Assembly: GCA_023250585.1 (NCBI GenBank)
Contig: JAHFAK010000006.1
Span: 21,049-41,386, forward strand
Direction of reading: 5' to 3'
Origin: Deltaproteobacteria bacterium
Lineage (GTDB): Bacteria; Bdellovibrionota_F; JAHFAK01
DNA: 20,338 nt
The first letter of the stretch is position 1. Every line of letters begins with the position of its first letter. Made by a program: the position numbers and the translations under genes. The notes beneath the pieces are model-generated. The model saw nothing but the letters and a program-made list of their open reading frames with translations, had not been told where the DNA came from and searched no databases. Below are positions 13,441-20,338 of this stretch, in pieces.

Positions 13441-15336
13441 TTAAAAGAATTTATAGAGAACACTCAAGAAAATATTATGATAACGGTCATAGGAATCCGC
13501 TTTAGAAACGTCTTGAAGAAAACGTGAACCATTTCCTAAATAATCGACATGGAATAATTCATATTCGTATCCTACACGCCCACTAATGCTTTTGTAAATG
13601 TGCACAAGAACGCTTCCACCAAATGAATAAGCATTGGCAAGTGGATCTCTACCGGTAGATTCTTCAGGACTTTCTTTGCTAACGGGAAAGATCCAATAAC
13701 TCAAGCTTCCTTCAACACTCAACCGATTTTCTATAATGGGAAATCCTAACAACGTGGTAACAATTGCCCCATGATAGAGCTGCGAAGTGAGATATGCTAG
13801 TTCATTCGTATCCCCTGCCCTAATTTCATCAAAATCCATGGTAAAATATCCATATCCGACATGAAGATCAGCATAAGGCGAAAGTAAATTTTTGCGTAAG
13901 ATATACCATCGGCCAATAAGATTGAATTCCAATTTTCGTTTACTAATGAGTATTTCTTGTGGTTCATCGATATTTAAATCAACGGTGTTTTTTAATAATC
14001 CCTGGGTGAATTGAAGATCTACTCCAAAATATTTTCTTAAAAAAAATGTACCGGAAAGACCAAAATCATAAATCCCATTTGTATTTACTCCACCTTTAAT
14101 AACATCTGATCCATTACTTTCTAAGTTATAATTATTAAAACTCACTCCACTTCTAAAACCCACTTCTAAAGAATACTTTTGCTTAGATCTCTTATATAAT
14201 AATCGTCTGGCGAGAATCTGATTATTTTGATTATTAGAATCACTTAAACTATTCTCATCCTTTTTTTCTGCAGGTTCTTGTGCTTCTGAAGATTGACGAC
14301 CTTCTTTAATCATAAATTCACTATCATATTCTTTTTCAATCTCTTCTAAAGTCGTAGGTCCATCGTTAGAAGTGGCCGTCTGTACTTCATGATTTTTTTG
14401 TTGAGGGAGTGCTGTCTCTTCTACTTGATTATCTGAAATACGCTCAGGAGCACTGTCATTTTGTGCAACAACTTCTGTGGGAGGAGTAATTGGTTCATCG
14501 TGAATGTGATCTTTGAGAGAGGATTCCACAAAGTCTACAAGTTGTGAAACACTTATATCGTATTCAGGTTTGATATACCGAAGTTTTCCCATAAGAATAG
14601 GAGGATTCAATTCACCAATTTCAATAACTCCTATTTCCTCTTTTGAAAATCCCATAACTCTTTGTTTGATTAATGAATTCTTTTGAACTTCACGTAAGAG
14701 TAGCAAGCGAACATATTTAGGATGTGATTGATTAAATGATTGCGTATCAATACGCATGATAAGGTTATCGCCATTCGCATTCGTAATAATCCCTTGATAA
14801 GGAACTTCCTGAATCATTTGATGAACTGCTTTGGCAATATCATCTTTAATTGATTCAGGTGAATACCATTCACTGATATTAATAGTAATAGCTGAAAGTT
14901 CTTCCATTGTTTTTAAGTTTTTAAATTTAACAACTATTTTTAACTTACTTCCCAATTTCAATATATTTCCATAAATAAGGCCATCTGCTTTTAGATCTTT
15001 AGTAATAAGTGCAATATGCTGTGCGGTTAAAGTTTTATTTCTTCCAAAATGAAGTTTTTTTAGGAGTTCCGTGACTTTTTTATCATCACTTAATTCAAAA
15101 AGTGTACTTTCCTGCGATAAAACACGACGAATTTCGTCTTTAACAAAATTTTCTATACCTATTTTTGAGGTATCAATAAAAGGCAACACTGCTACCACTT
15201 GAATCTTATATAAGCTATTATTAGGAAAAGAAAATGCATGTGCTTGGTAGATTAATAAAATTCCCAGCAAAAAAACCAAAAATTTCATAACAGGTATAAA
15301 AACTTTTCCTACTCTTTTTAATTCTACGTGAGTCAT
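13441..15336 (-). CDS. Outer-membrane beta-barrel protein with periplasmic TolB-N/CsgG-like domain
   Basis: The start chosen is the ATG at 15336, because GGAG lies six bases before it; a TTG at 15348 would destroy that site. The product has 631 residues. An n-region (to K18) and hydrophobic core FLVFLLGILLIY (19-30) end in AHA (32-34), a signal peptidase I site. Residues 45-150 (VVAVLPFID, DEIRRVLSQ, LKADGLIYGNI, KLKIVVKFKN) resemble the alpha/beta domain of TolB-N or CsgG-type proteins. A polar linker rich in Glu, Gln, Ser and Pro spans 280-380. From about 385 to the end, alternating strands close in FLSVLYKFF, with the terminal Phe typical of Bam-inserted barrels. It is likely a surface or periplasm-spanning protein. 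Its cargo or ligand is unknown. Confidence 0.7.
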   Translation of the reverse strand: MTHVELKRVGKVFIPVMKFLVFLLGILLIYQAHAFSFPNNSLYKIQVVAVLPFIDTSKIGIENFVKDEIRRVLSQESTLFELSDDKKVTELLKKLHFGRNKTLTAQHIALITKDLKADGLIYGNILKLGSKLKIVVKFKNLKTMEELSAITINISEWYSPESIKDDIAKAVHQMIQEVPYQGIITNANGDNLIMRIDTQSFNQSHPKYVRLLLLREVQKNSLIKQRVMGFSKEEIGVIEIGELNPPILMGKLRYIKPEYDISVSQLVDFVESSLKDHIHDEPITPPTEVVAQNDSAPERISDNQVEETALPQQKNHEVQTATSNDGPTTLEEIEKEYDSEFMIKEGRQSSEAQEPAEKKDENSLSDSNNQNNQILARRLLYKRSKQKYSLEVGFRSGVSFNNYNLESNGSDVIKGGVNTNGIYDFGLSGTFFLRKYFGVDLQFTQGLLKNTVDLNIDEPQEILISKRKLEFNLIGRWYILRKNLLSPYADLHVGYGYFTMDFDEIRAGDTNELAYLTSQLYHGAIVTTLLGFPIIENRLSVEGSLSYWIFPVSKESPEESTGRDPLANAYSFGGSVLVHIYKSISGRVGYEYELFHVDYLGNGSRFLQDVSKADSYDRYHNIFLSVLYKFF

Positions 15337-15558
15337 TATATACTCCAACCTATTGTTTTTAAAAGATTAAAAATCATTCCCCCTCGTAGTCCTTACCTTA
15401 TATACTTTAAAATGAGCAAGATTGGTGCCAAAAAAGAAAATTTTTCATAGTAGAACAATGTTTTCATAGAACATTACGGACATCTGCCTATAACTAGCTA
15501 ATTTTTAATGATTTTTTTTTATAAAAGTTGGCATAGAGAATGCATATTTAATACGATG

Positions 15559-15646
15559 TGAGACATATGCTAGGTATTTAAATGTGTTTCATAAATACAC
15601 TATGAGATAGACTTGAATACCTCCCCCTTCCCTAGCATATGTCTCA
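15559..15646. repeat. 88-base hairpin element
   Basis: The arms TGAGACATATGCTAGG (15559-15574) and CCTAGCATATGTCTCA (15631-15646) are perfect reverse complements of 16 bases. Pairing continues inward with GGTATT/AATACC after an offset. It lies between divergent genes, as does the 142-bp element at 8150-8291, though the arms differ in sequence. Confidence 0.65.
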
Positions 15647-15700
15647 TGAAACTTTAACGTCTTATTTTTATCCCCACACACGCATAATTATAATGCATTT

Positions 15701-15730
15701 TTGACACAAAATTATTTAATCCTATTGACT
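15701..15730 (+). promoter_or_regulatory. Candidate promoter region for the exported-protein genes
   Basis: TTGACA (15701-15706), a perfect -35 box, is followed 16 bases later by TATTGA, and overlapping this a TTGACT (15725-15730) is followed by TAAATA after 17 bases. Neither -10 box is good, so which is used is unclear. Confidence 0.3.
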
Positions 15731-15789
15731 CTCATCTTAGATTTACATAAATAGCTTATTGAGATTGTATAACTTTTCTGGAGGCATTA

Positions 15790-16401
15790 ATGAAACAAGG
15801 TCTATGTTTATTCGCAGGATTATTAATTTCTTTTAACGCATTTGCAGTTGATTGGAATGTAATTTCCCACAAAGATTATCATTTGAAAAGTACGGTAGAA
15901 TTAGGAAGACTCTATAAGGCAGTAGGAGACATAACCGTAAACTTTTCAAAAAATACCGATAACACATTACAAACACGTGCTCAAATTAACAGTTTACGTA
16001 TAATACCTAATAATAATTATTTACCAGAGCCTACCATCACATTACCAGCTGATGCAGAAAAACAAATTACAGATATGAATGGTATATTTGAAAACTCTCT
16101 AATCAAAACTCCCAGGGAACTCGCATTCAGTTGGAAAAACGTACTTCTCAAAGCAAATGAATTCGATAGTGGTTCACCCATTACTTTAGATTTTTCGTTT
16201 ACTTTCCAAGGCTCCATTAATGATCAAAATGAACTCATACAAACGGTGCTTCCTACGTTAACTATCAAAATTACTCCTGAATCTGAAAATCTACAGGCAG
16301 AGTTATTATCTTTATTTACTAAGAGTCTTCAAGCTTCTCAAGAAGGAAAAAGCCTGATTATACGCCAAACGAATGTGAAGACAGAAAGTATCAAAAAGTA
16401 A
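15790..16401 (+). CDS. Exported protein of unknown function
   Basis: The 203-residue product starts with a clear signal peptide: MKQG, a hydrophobic core LCLFAGLLISF and cleavage after AFA before VDW. GGAGG ends six bases before the ATG, giving a strong ribosome site. The mature part looks beta-rich, with alternating strands (AVGDITVNFSKN, LDFSFTFQGS, LTIKITPE). It ends in an amphipathic segment ELLSLFTKSLQ. The final pattern ITPE, then L-x2-LF, also occurs near the end of the next protein, so the two may be distant relatives. The 19-base gap to the next gene implies one operon. It is probably periplasmic or surface-associated. I do not recognise a family. Confidence 0.65.
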   Translation: MKQGLCLFAGLLISFNAFAVDWNVISHKDYHLKSTVELGRLYKAVGDITVNFSKNTDNTLQTRAQINSLRIIPNNNYLPEPTITLPADAEKQITDMNGIFENSLIKTPRELAFSWKNVLLKANEFDSGSPITLDFSFTFQGSINDQNELIQTVLPTLTIKITPESENLQAELLSLFTKSLQASQEGKSLIIRQTNVKTESIKK

Positions 16402-16420
16402 TATTATTGGGGAGATTAGC

Positions 16421-17122
16421 ATGTTTCAAAGAAATAAAATAGTTTACTTTACCATAGGCATTTTTCTCTTCATTTTTTCTTCTTTAGAAGCGAATGAAAC
16501 ACCCTTTAACGGAACATTCATATTTAAAGGAATTATTTCGACTCATGAGAAGAATAGTAATGATTACAGCAAAGATATGATTATTGCCTACTTAGAACTT
16601 TTAACGCAATTTCAAGAAAAAACTGATAAAATTATTGAATCAGACCTTGAATGTACTGCCTTTAGACTTAACCCATGCCTTGAGCCTAATAAAATGAACT
16701 TTTGCCCAGAAAAAAACCAATACTCATCGTTTGATATTCTTAATACAACAATAGAAAGTTTACAAATTGATTTTAAACAATATCAAAAAAATGCACAAGC
16801 AGCAAGCAATAGGATACAAGGTATACGTAATGGAGATATAATAACAGTATCAAATTTTAATTTAACTCTTCCCAATATTCCATTAAAATTCTTTAACTCA
16901 AATCTTATCACTACGATAAACATTAATCTGAATATTACAAGCACATTGGATAGCGATCATCGTTCTATTACTAAGGTGGATATGAAGGTTAATGCAATAG
17001 ATCTAATTACAATCACACCTGAACCGGGTTCAGAATTTCCAGCTAATGTGAAAGATAAGCTGATGCGTCTTTTTAACACGAAGCAAATTATTGCAAAATT
17101 TAACGCATTTAAAGCAAATTAA
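16421..17122 (+). CDS. Exported protein of unknown function, second of a pair
   Basis: This 233-residue protein has a signal-peptide-like start (MFQRNKIVYF, then TIGIFLFIFSSLEA) with likely cleavage near SLEA. GGGGAG six bases before the ATG gives a strong start. The mature part has three cysteines in a short acidic stretch (ECTAFRLNPC and FCPE), possibly one disulphide. A beta-rich half follows with FNLTLPNIPLKFF and TININLNITSTL. A tail ITPEPGSEF with LMRLFNTK echoes the end of the upstream protein. The spacing and shared tail suggest a duplicated, jointly expressed pair. Location is probably periplasmic; function is unknown. Confidence 0.65.
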   Translation: MFQRNKIVYFTIGIFLFIFSSLEANETPFNGTFIFKGIISTHEKNSNDYSKDMIIAYLELLTQFQEKTDKIIESDLECTAFRLNPCLEPNKMNFCPEKNQYSSFDILNTTIESLQIDFKQYQKNAQAASNRIQGIRNGDIITVSNFNLTLPNIPLKFFNSNLITTININLNITSTLDSDHRSITKVDMKVNAIDLITITPEPGSEFPANVKDKLMRLFNTKQIIAKFNAFKAN

Positions 17123-17160
17123 GCTCTATTAATTTTGCGTTATAAAATCGCATAAAAACA

Positions 17161-17187
17161 TTGATTTGATTAAAGATAGTATATAAT
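17161..17187 (+). promoter_or_regulatory. Promoter directly before the lipoprotein gene
   Basis: A perfect TATAAT (17182-17187) lies eight bases before the ATG at 17196, with TTGATT (17161-17166) 15 bases upstream of it. Transcription would begin at or next to the ATG, implying a leaderless message. There is no ribosome site to contradict this. The -35 spacing is short. Confidence 0.5.
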
Positions 17188-17195
17188 TAAATCCT

Positions 17196-19580
17196 ATGTT
17201 GTTCTCATCAAAAAAAGCTACGATAATAAACGTTCTTCTATTTTTCATCTTCTCCTGTTCTAATCAAAATAAACATGATTCGCTAACTATTCCACATTCT
17301 TCAAATCCGACCATCTCTAATAGTTCAGAATTTATATATATTAATCCGCTTCCTTCTTCTTATAGTAATAAGTCTACTCTTTCTTTAGCAGGTTATGTAA
17401 GTAACAAAGGACAAAAATTACTTATTCAAGGAAAAGAGGTTGATCTTAAAAATAATGGAGATAAAAAATATTTTGAAACGACTGTTCCACTAGATCATGA
17501 TGATGTGTATACATTTTCTCTTGAAGCATATTTTAGCGATACGAGTTCTGAAAAAAAACAATTGCGTATTATAAAGGATACCGAAAAACCAACTATTACG
17601 ATTCTGAATGCCCCAATAAACCATGAATTATGTTCATATATCCCAAAAATAGAAATCAAAGATAAAAATTTGGATACAGACTCCATCAAGTATCAACTAA
17701 ACAATAATCTATTTGTTCCTGACACAAAAATTAATACACCCGGAACGTATATTTTAAGAATATATGCTGCCGATAAAGCAGGCAACTCTGCAGAAGTAAC
17801 AGAAAATTTTACTATTTCAGATAGTCTTTACTGTAAAAGTGAACGATTAAGTAACGCATATACAAGCTCTCACAAAGAATTTACTCGAAAAGTATTAGAT
17901 TTTTTAACACAACCTCATGAAAATCCGTTTACTCAAGAACCATTATTGAAACATTTACAATCAGAGAAGTCATTCCAAGAATTAATAAGAACCGCTCTAT
18001 TGAATCAAACAAATGCCGATACTACACCTTTTCAATTATTTACTCTCGATATACTCAAAACCGTTCAATCGCAGAAAGAATTTCGAGATCGCCTTCAAAA
18101 AACCCTCGCCTCTCTTTCATCTTTTTTTAAAAATAATAAAAAACCACTATTCTCCCATTTCTTTTTATCGTTGTATGACAAAAAAGTTAAAGAGAATAGA
18201 TCTATTATAGAAGAGTTAACTTCAGTTAGCCAGGAATTCCTTGGTCCATTATATATTAAAGATAAAGAAAATATTATTAAAAATAATTTACCGTTTTTTC
18301 TCTATGTGCTGAGCTACAGAGATATCAAAGAAGTTTCCACAAAACTCCGTCATGTGTTTGAATCAACTGGACCTATTATTTTGAAAATACTGATTGATTC
18401 AGCCTACAAATCACAACCAGATTTAAATTCCATTCGTGATTGCATTCTCAATCCAAGAACCAAATCAAGCGCAACAAGTGTCAATGCATTAAAGGTATTA
18501 ACAACGAATTTATTATTTTTAGAAAATACTGAAGCCTTAAGCAAAATTATTACTCAAAATTTTTCTGAGATAGGCCAAAAAGAAGTATATCCTTATATTC
18601 AACTTATTCTTGCTTTATTAGATAATAACTATAATTCTTCACTATTTACGAGCTATGGTTCACAAATAAGCCAAGACAAAATTTATAGTCTTATCGAAAA
18701 TTTACACTCATGTGCTCTCTATTCTTGCTCGTTAAATACTATAAGAAATACAATTAATTCCCTATTTGGAATAGAATTAGAATACAAAGTACTTGTTCCT
18801 CTCTTTACTGAAACAAATAAAGATCTTACATATCTGTTATTGAAAAGTGTTACCGAAGTATTAACTGATACGAAAAATCAGAGAAGAACCGAAGCATTGA
18901 TCACCTCATATATCTCTCTTTTTACTCATGACACTTCCTGCTCAACAAAGATTATTACCGAAGCAAGAAAACCTATTGACAAGATTGCGGGTACTGATGG
19001 ACAAGCTCTTAACGGCATCATTTCACTGTATCTTTCTGCACAAACTGATGAGGCCAATGCCTTTTCATGGCGGGAGCTGATTACTTACTTATCAGTCAAT
19101 AATGTCAGTAGCTCTGATTTGCTCATGCGTTTCTTAGATACTAATGTTTTAGATTCACTCTACACAAATAAGATGGAATTTATTCCCCTCATTCAAAAAG
19201 CAGCCATACTCTTTGATACCATTATTCAAAGCCAAGAGTTTAATGAATTACACATGCTCCTCAATACCAATGATATTATTCCATCGGTAGATATGCTGCT
19301 TTCTTTTATAGAAACCCACGAATCATTTAAAGCTCTCATGGACGAGCTACAACAAAGTATTTCGGCAAATCCTTCTCCTCTTATTGCTCACCAAGATAAG
19401 ATCAGACTTTTACTCCAAAAAAATGCGCTGGAAAAGTTCATTATCTGGGCTGACTCTGCTTTTGAGAAACAAATCGTAGAAGATACCATCGAATTTTTAT
19501 TACAATTAGAAAAAGAAGGCCTTGCAGTTGAATTCTTTGATAACCTCATGCAAAAAGATATCCATCTTGACAAAGACTAA
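17196..19580 (+). CDS. Large lipoprotein with Ig-like domains and helical body
   Basis: This 794-residue protein starts with a lipoprotein signal: KK, then hydrophobic INVLLFFIFS and the lipidated cysteine C21. Residues about 45-125 and 127-208 look like two Ig-like beta-sandwich domains. The second contains DTEKPTITIL and YAADKAGNSAEVTENF, the motif of bacterial Ig or HYR-like surface domains. From about 215 to the end the protein is mostly helical, with no motif I recognise; it contains several scattered cysteines, including CALYSC. It is probably attached to the outer membrane, with the sandwich near the lipid anchor. It may have its own leaderless promoter and is separated by 73 bases from the exported pair upstream. 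It could bind a partner or a surface; function is unknown. Confidence 0.7.
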   Translation: MLFSSKKATIINVLLFFIFSCSNQNKHDSLTIPHSSNPTISNSSEFIYINPLPSSYSNKSTLSLAGYVSNKGQKLLIQGKEVDLKNNGDKKYFETTVPLDHDDVYTFSLEAYFSDTSSEKKQLRIIKDTEKPTITILNAPINHELCSYIPKIEIKDKNLDTDSIKYQLNNNLFVPDTKINTPGTYILRIYAADKAGNSAEVTENFTISDSLYCKSERLSNAYTSSHKEFTRKVLDFLTQPHENPFTQEPLLKHLQSEKSFQELIRTALLNQTNADTTPFQLFTLDILKTVQSQKEFRDRLQKTLASLSSFFKNNKKPLFSHFFLSLYDKKVKENRSIIEELTSVSQEFLGPLYIKDKENIIKNNLPFFLYVLSYRDIKEVSTKLRHVFESTGPIILKILIDSAYKSQPDLNSIRDCILNPRTKSSATSVNALKVLTTNLLFLENTEALSKIITQNFSEIGQKEVYPYIQLILALLDNNYNSSLFTSYGSQISQDKIYSLIENLHSCALYSCSLNTIRNTINSLFGIELEYKVLVPLFTETNKDLTYLLLKSVTEVLTDTKNQRRTEALITSYISLFTHDTSCSTKIITEARKPIDKIAGTDGQALNGIISLYLSAQTDEANAFSWRELITYLSVNNVSSSDLLMRFLDTNVLDSLYTNKMEFIPLIQKAAILFDTIIQSQEFNELHMLLNTNDIIPSVDMLLSFIETHESFKALMDELQQSISANPSPLIAHQDKIRLLLQKNALEKFIIWADSAFEKQIVEDTIEFLLQLEKEGLAVEFFDNLMQKDIHLDKD

Positions 19581-19596
19581 AAAAGAGTTACCTAAT

Positions 19597-19608
19597 AGAG
19601 CATGCTCT
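19597..19608. promoter_or_regulatory. 12-bp palindrome upstream of the peroxiredoxin gene
   Basis: AGAGCATGCTCT is a perfect palindrome that touches a TTGAGA -35-like box (19608-19613). It may be an operator for a redox or stress regulator. A good -10 at proper spacing is not seen, so this is tentative. Confidence 0.25.
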
Positions 19609-19662
19609 TGAGAGAGACGCATATTAATAGTAACTACTTATGATATTTTAAGGAGGTCATGT

Positions 19663-20247
19663 ATGGGTGTATTAGTTGGAAAACAAGCCCCTGATTTTAC
19701 TGCTAAAGCGGTTGATGGGGGAAAAATTGTCGATAATTTTAAGCTCTCAAATTACAAGGGAAAATATATTGTATTATTTTTCTATCCACTCGATTTTACA
19801 TTTGTGTGCCCTACTGAGCTTCATGCATTTAATGACAAACTCACCGAGTTTAAAGAACGAGGCGTTGAACTCATTGGTTGCAGTGTGGATTCTCATTTTT
19901 CACACCTCGCATGGCTCAATACTAAAAAAGCAGATGGTGGTATTCAAGGCGTAAAATATCCCATTGTTGCAGATCTTAATAAAACAATTGCACGCGATTA
20001 TGATGTATTAGTAGAGACTGCGGGAATTGCGTATCGAGGCCTTTTTCTTATTGATAAAAATTTCATTGTACGCCATCAAGTAGTGAATGATCTTCCATTG
20101 GGACGAAACGTTGATGAAACATTGCGAATGGTTGATGCGCTTCAATTCAATGAAAAAAATGGCGAAGTTTGCCCTGCTAACTGGACCAAAGGAACAAAAG
20201 CCATGAAGCCAAACCAAGAAGGTCTCAAAGAATACTTTAAAGCTTAA
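19663..20247 (+). CDS. Typical 2-Cys peroxiredoxin (AhpC/Prx1 type)
   Basis: This 194-residue thiol peroxidase reduces hydrogen peroxide and organic peroxides in the cytoplasm. The peroxidatic site PLDFTFVC has C49 with P42 and T46, and R125 probably completes the site. The resolving cysteine is C170 in EVCPANW. The protein has an extended C-terminus ending in EYFKA, with the YF pair, and a DGGIQG loop in the place of the GGLG motif, as in peroxide-sensitive Prx1-type enzymes. AAGGAGG ends six bases before the ATG at 19663; a nearer ATG at 19659 is out of frame and too close to the ribosome site. No reductase gene is adjacent, so the electron donor (thioredoxin or AhpF-like) is not visible. 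The gene stands alone. Confidence 0.92.
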   Translation: MGVLVGKQAPDFTAKAVDGGKIVDNFKLSNYKGKYIVLFFYPLDFTFVCPTELHAFNDKLTEFKERGVELIGCSVDSHFSHLAWLNTKKADGGIQGVKYPIVADLNKTIARDYDVLVETAGIAYRGLFLIDKNFIVRHQVVNDLPLGRNVDETLRMVDALQFNEKNGEVCPANWTKGTKAMKPNQEGLKEYFKA

Positions 20248-20258
20248 TTGATTTCTAG

Positions 20259-20334
20259 TGTCATTCCCGCGAAGGCGGGAATTCAGAAACAAAGTTTACT
20301 AAGACTGGATCCCCCCACCTATGTGGGGATGACA
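20259..20334. repeat. REP-like intergenic repeat with two hairpins
   Basis: The ends TGTCAT (20259-20264) and ATGACA (20329-20334) are inverted. Inside are two hairpins: ATTCCCGC/GCGGGAAT with a GAAG loop (20263-20282), and ATCCCC/GGGGAT (20309-20330) with a partly paired loop. This is the layout of the GTCATTCCCGCG-type repeat common in intergenic regions of many proteobacterial genomes. It may protect the peroxiredoxin message 3' end. Confidence 0.75.
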
Positions 20335-20338
20335 GATC

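Larger units (their letters stand above)
15337..15789. other. Divergent intergenic region
   Basis: This 453-base gap separates the outer-membrane protein gene (- strand) from the exported protein genes (+ strand). It holds an 88-base hairpin (15559-15646), a pair of TTTTCATAG repeats 19 bases apart (15442 and 15461), and -35-like boxes TTGACA (15701-15706) and TTGACT (15725-15730) upstream of 15790. I see no convincing promoter for the minus-strand gene, and no gene or RNA of a known class. Confidence 0.5.

Noticed and set aside
15337-15348. TTG start for the outer-membrane protein
   Set aside because: The GGAG that would serve the ATG at 15336 is part of these codons, so the ATG is the better start.
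15559-15646. Rho-independent terminator or riboswitch
   Set aside because: There is no T-run after the stem and no conserved aptamer I can recognise; the location between divergent genes argues against a terminator.
1-20338. CRISPR array, tRNA or rRNA genes
   Set aside because: No regularly spaced repeat series, cloverleaf or rRNA-like sequence was seen on reading either strand, though a tRNA search tool was not available.

Overview
The window looks like chromosomal DNA of an AT-rich Gram-negative bacterium. Signal peptides, a lipobox lipoprotein and a predicted outer-membrane barrel ending in Phe point to an outer membrane. The kinase, with its GGMAE-type glycine loop and PEGA repeats, resembles those of the former Deltaproteobacteria (Myxococcota, Bdellovibrionota and related candidate lineages). 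That placement is inference; no rRNA or tRNA gene is visible to anchor it.

Layout. (1) 15-4179, + strand: three tightly coupled genes, two BrxD/DUF2791-like P-loop ATPases and an Lhr-like SF2 helicase. They form a DNA-processing module related to BREX accessory genes and probably continue upstream of the window. (2) 4203-4722, - strand: a ribbon-helix-helix antitoxin and RelE-type toxin, with a promoter and a 32-bp imperfect palindrome upstream. (3) 4844-5768: a thiE-like gene bracketed by two inverted copies of a structured repeat of about 125 bp. (4) 5767-8049, - strand, and 8379-9656, + strand: a PEGA-domain Ser/Thr kinase divergent from a Pro/Lys-rich AMIN-domain envelope protein. A 142-bp element with a perfect 36-bp inverted repeat sits between their two promoters. 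(5) 9656-11913: an AbiEi/AbiEii toxin-antitoxin cassette flanked by an exact 20-bp direct repeat of the 3' end of the AMIN gene. Either copy leaves that gene with an intact C-terminus and stop. (6) 11918-15336, - strand: an outer-membrane protein gene followed by metG. (7) 15790-19580, + strand: three exported proteins of unknown function, the last a large lipoprotein with Ig-like domains and a helical body. (8) 19663-20247: a typical 2-Cys peroxiredoxin followed by a REP-like repeat.

How the parts relate. The left end reads as defence or stress accessory DNA (ATPase/ATPase/helicase plus a RelE module). The centre and right are envelope and housekeeping genes, interrupted by a second toxin-antitoxin cassette that appears to have been inserted between the convergent AMIN and metG genes. 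Repeat elements able to form hairpins occupy several of the intergenic gaps. The most striking observations are the 20-bp repeat around the AbiE cassette, the paired elements around thiE with covarying stems, and the three-gene ATPase/helicase operon.
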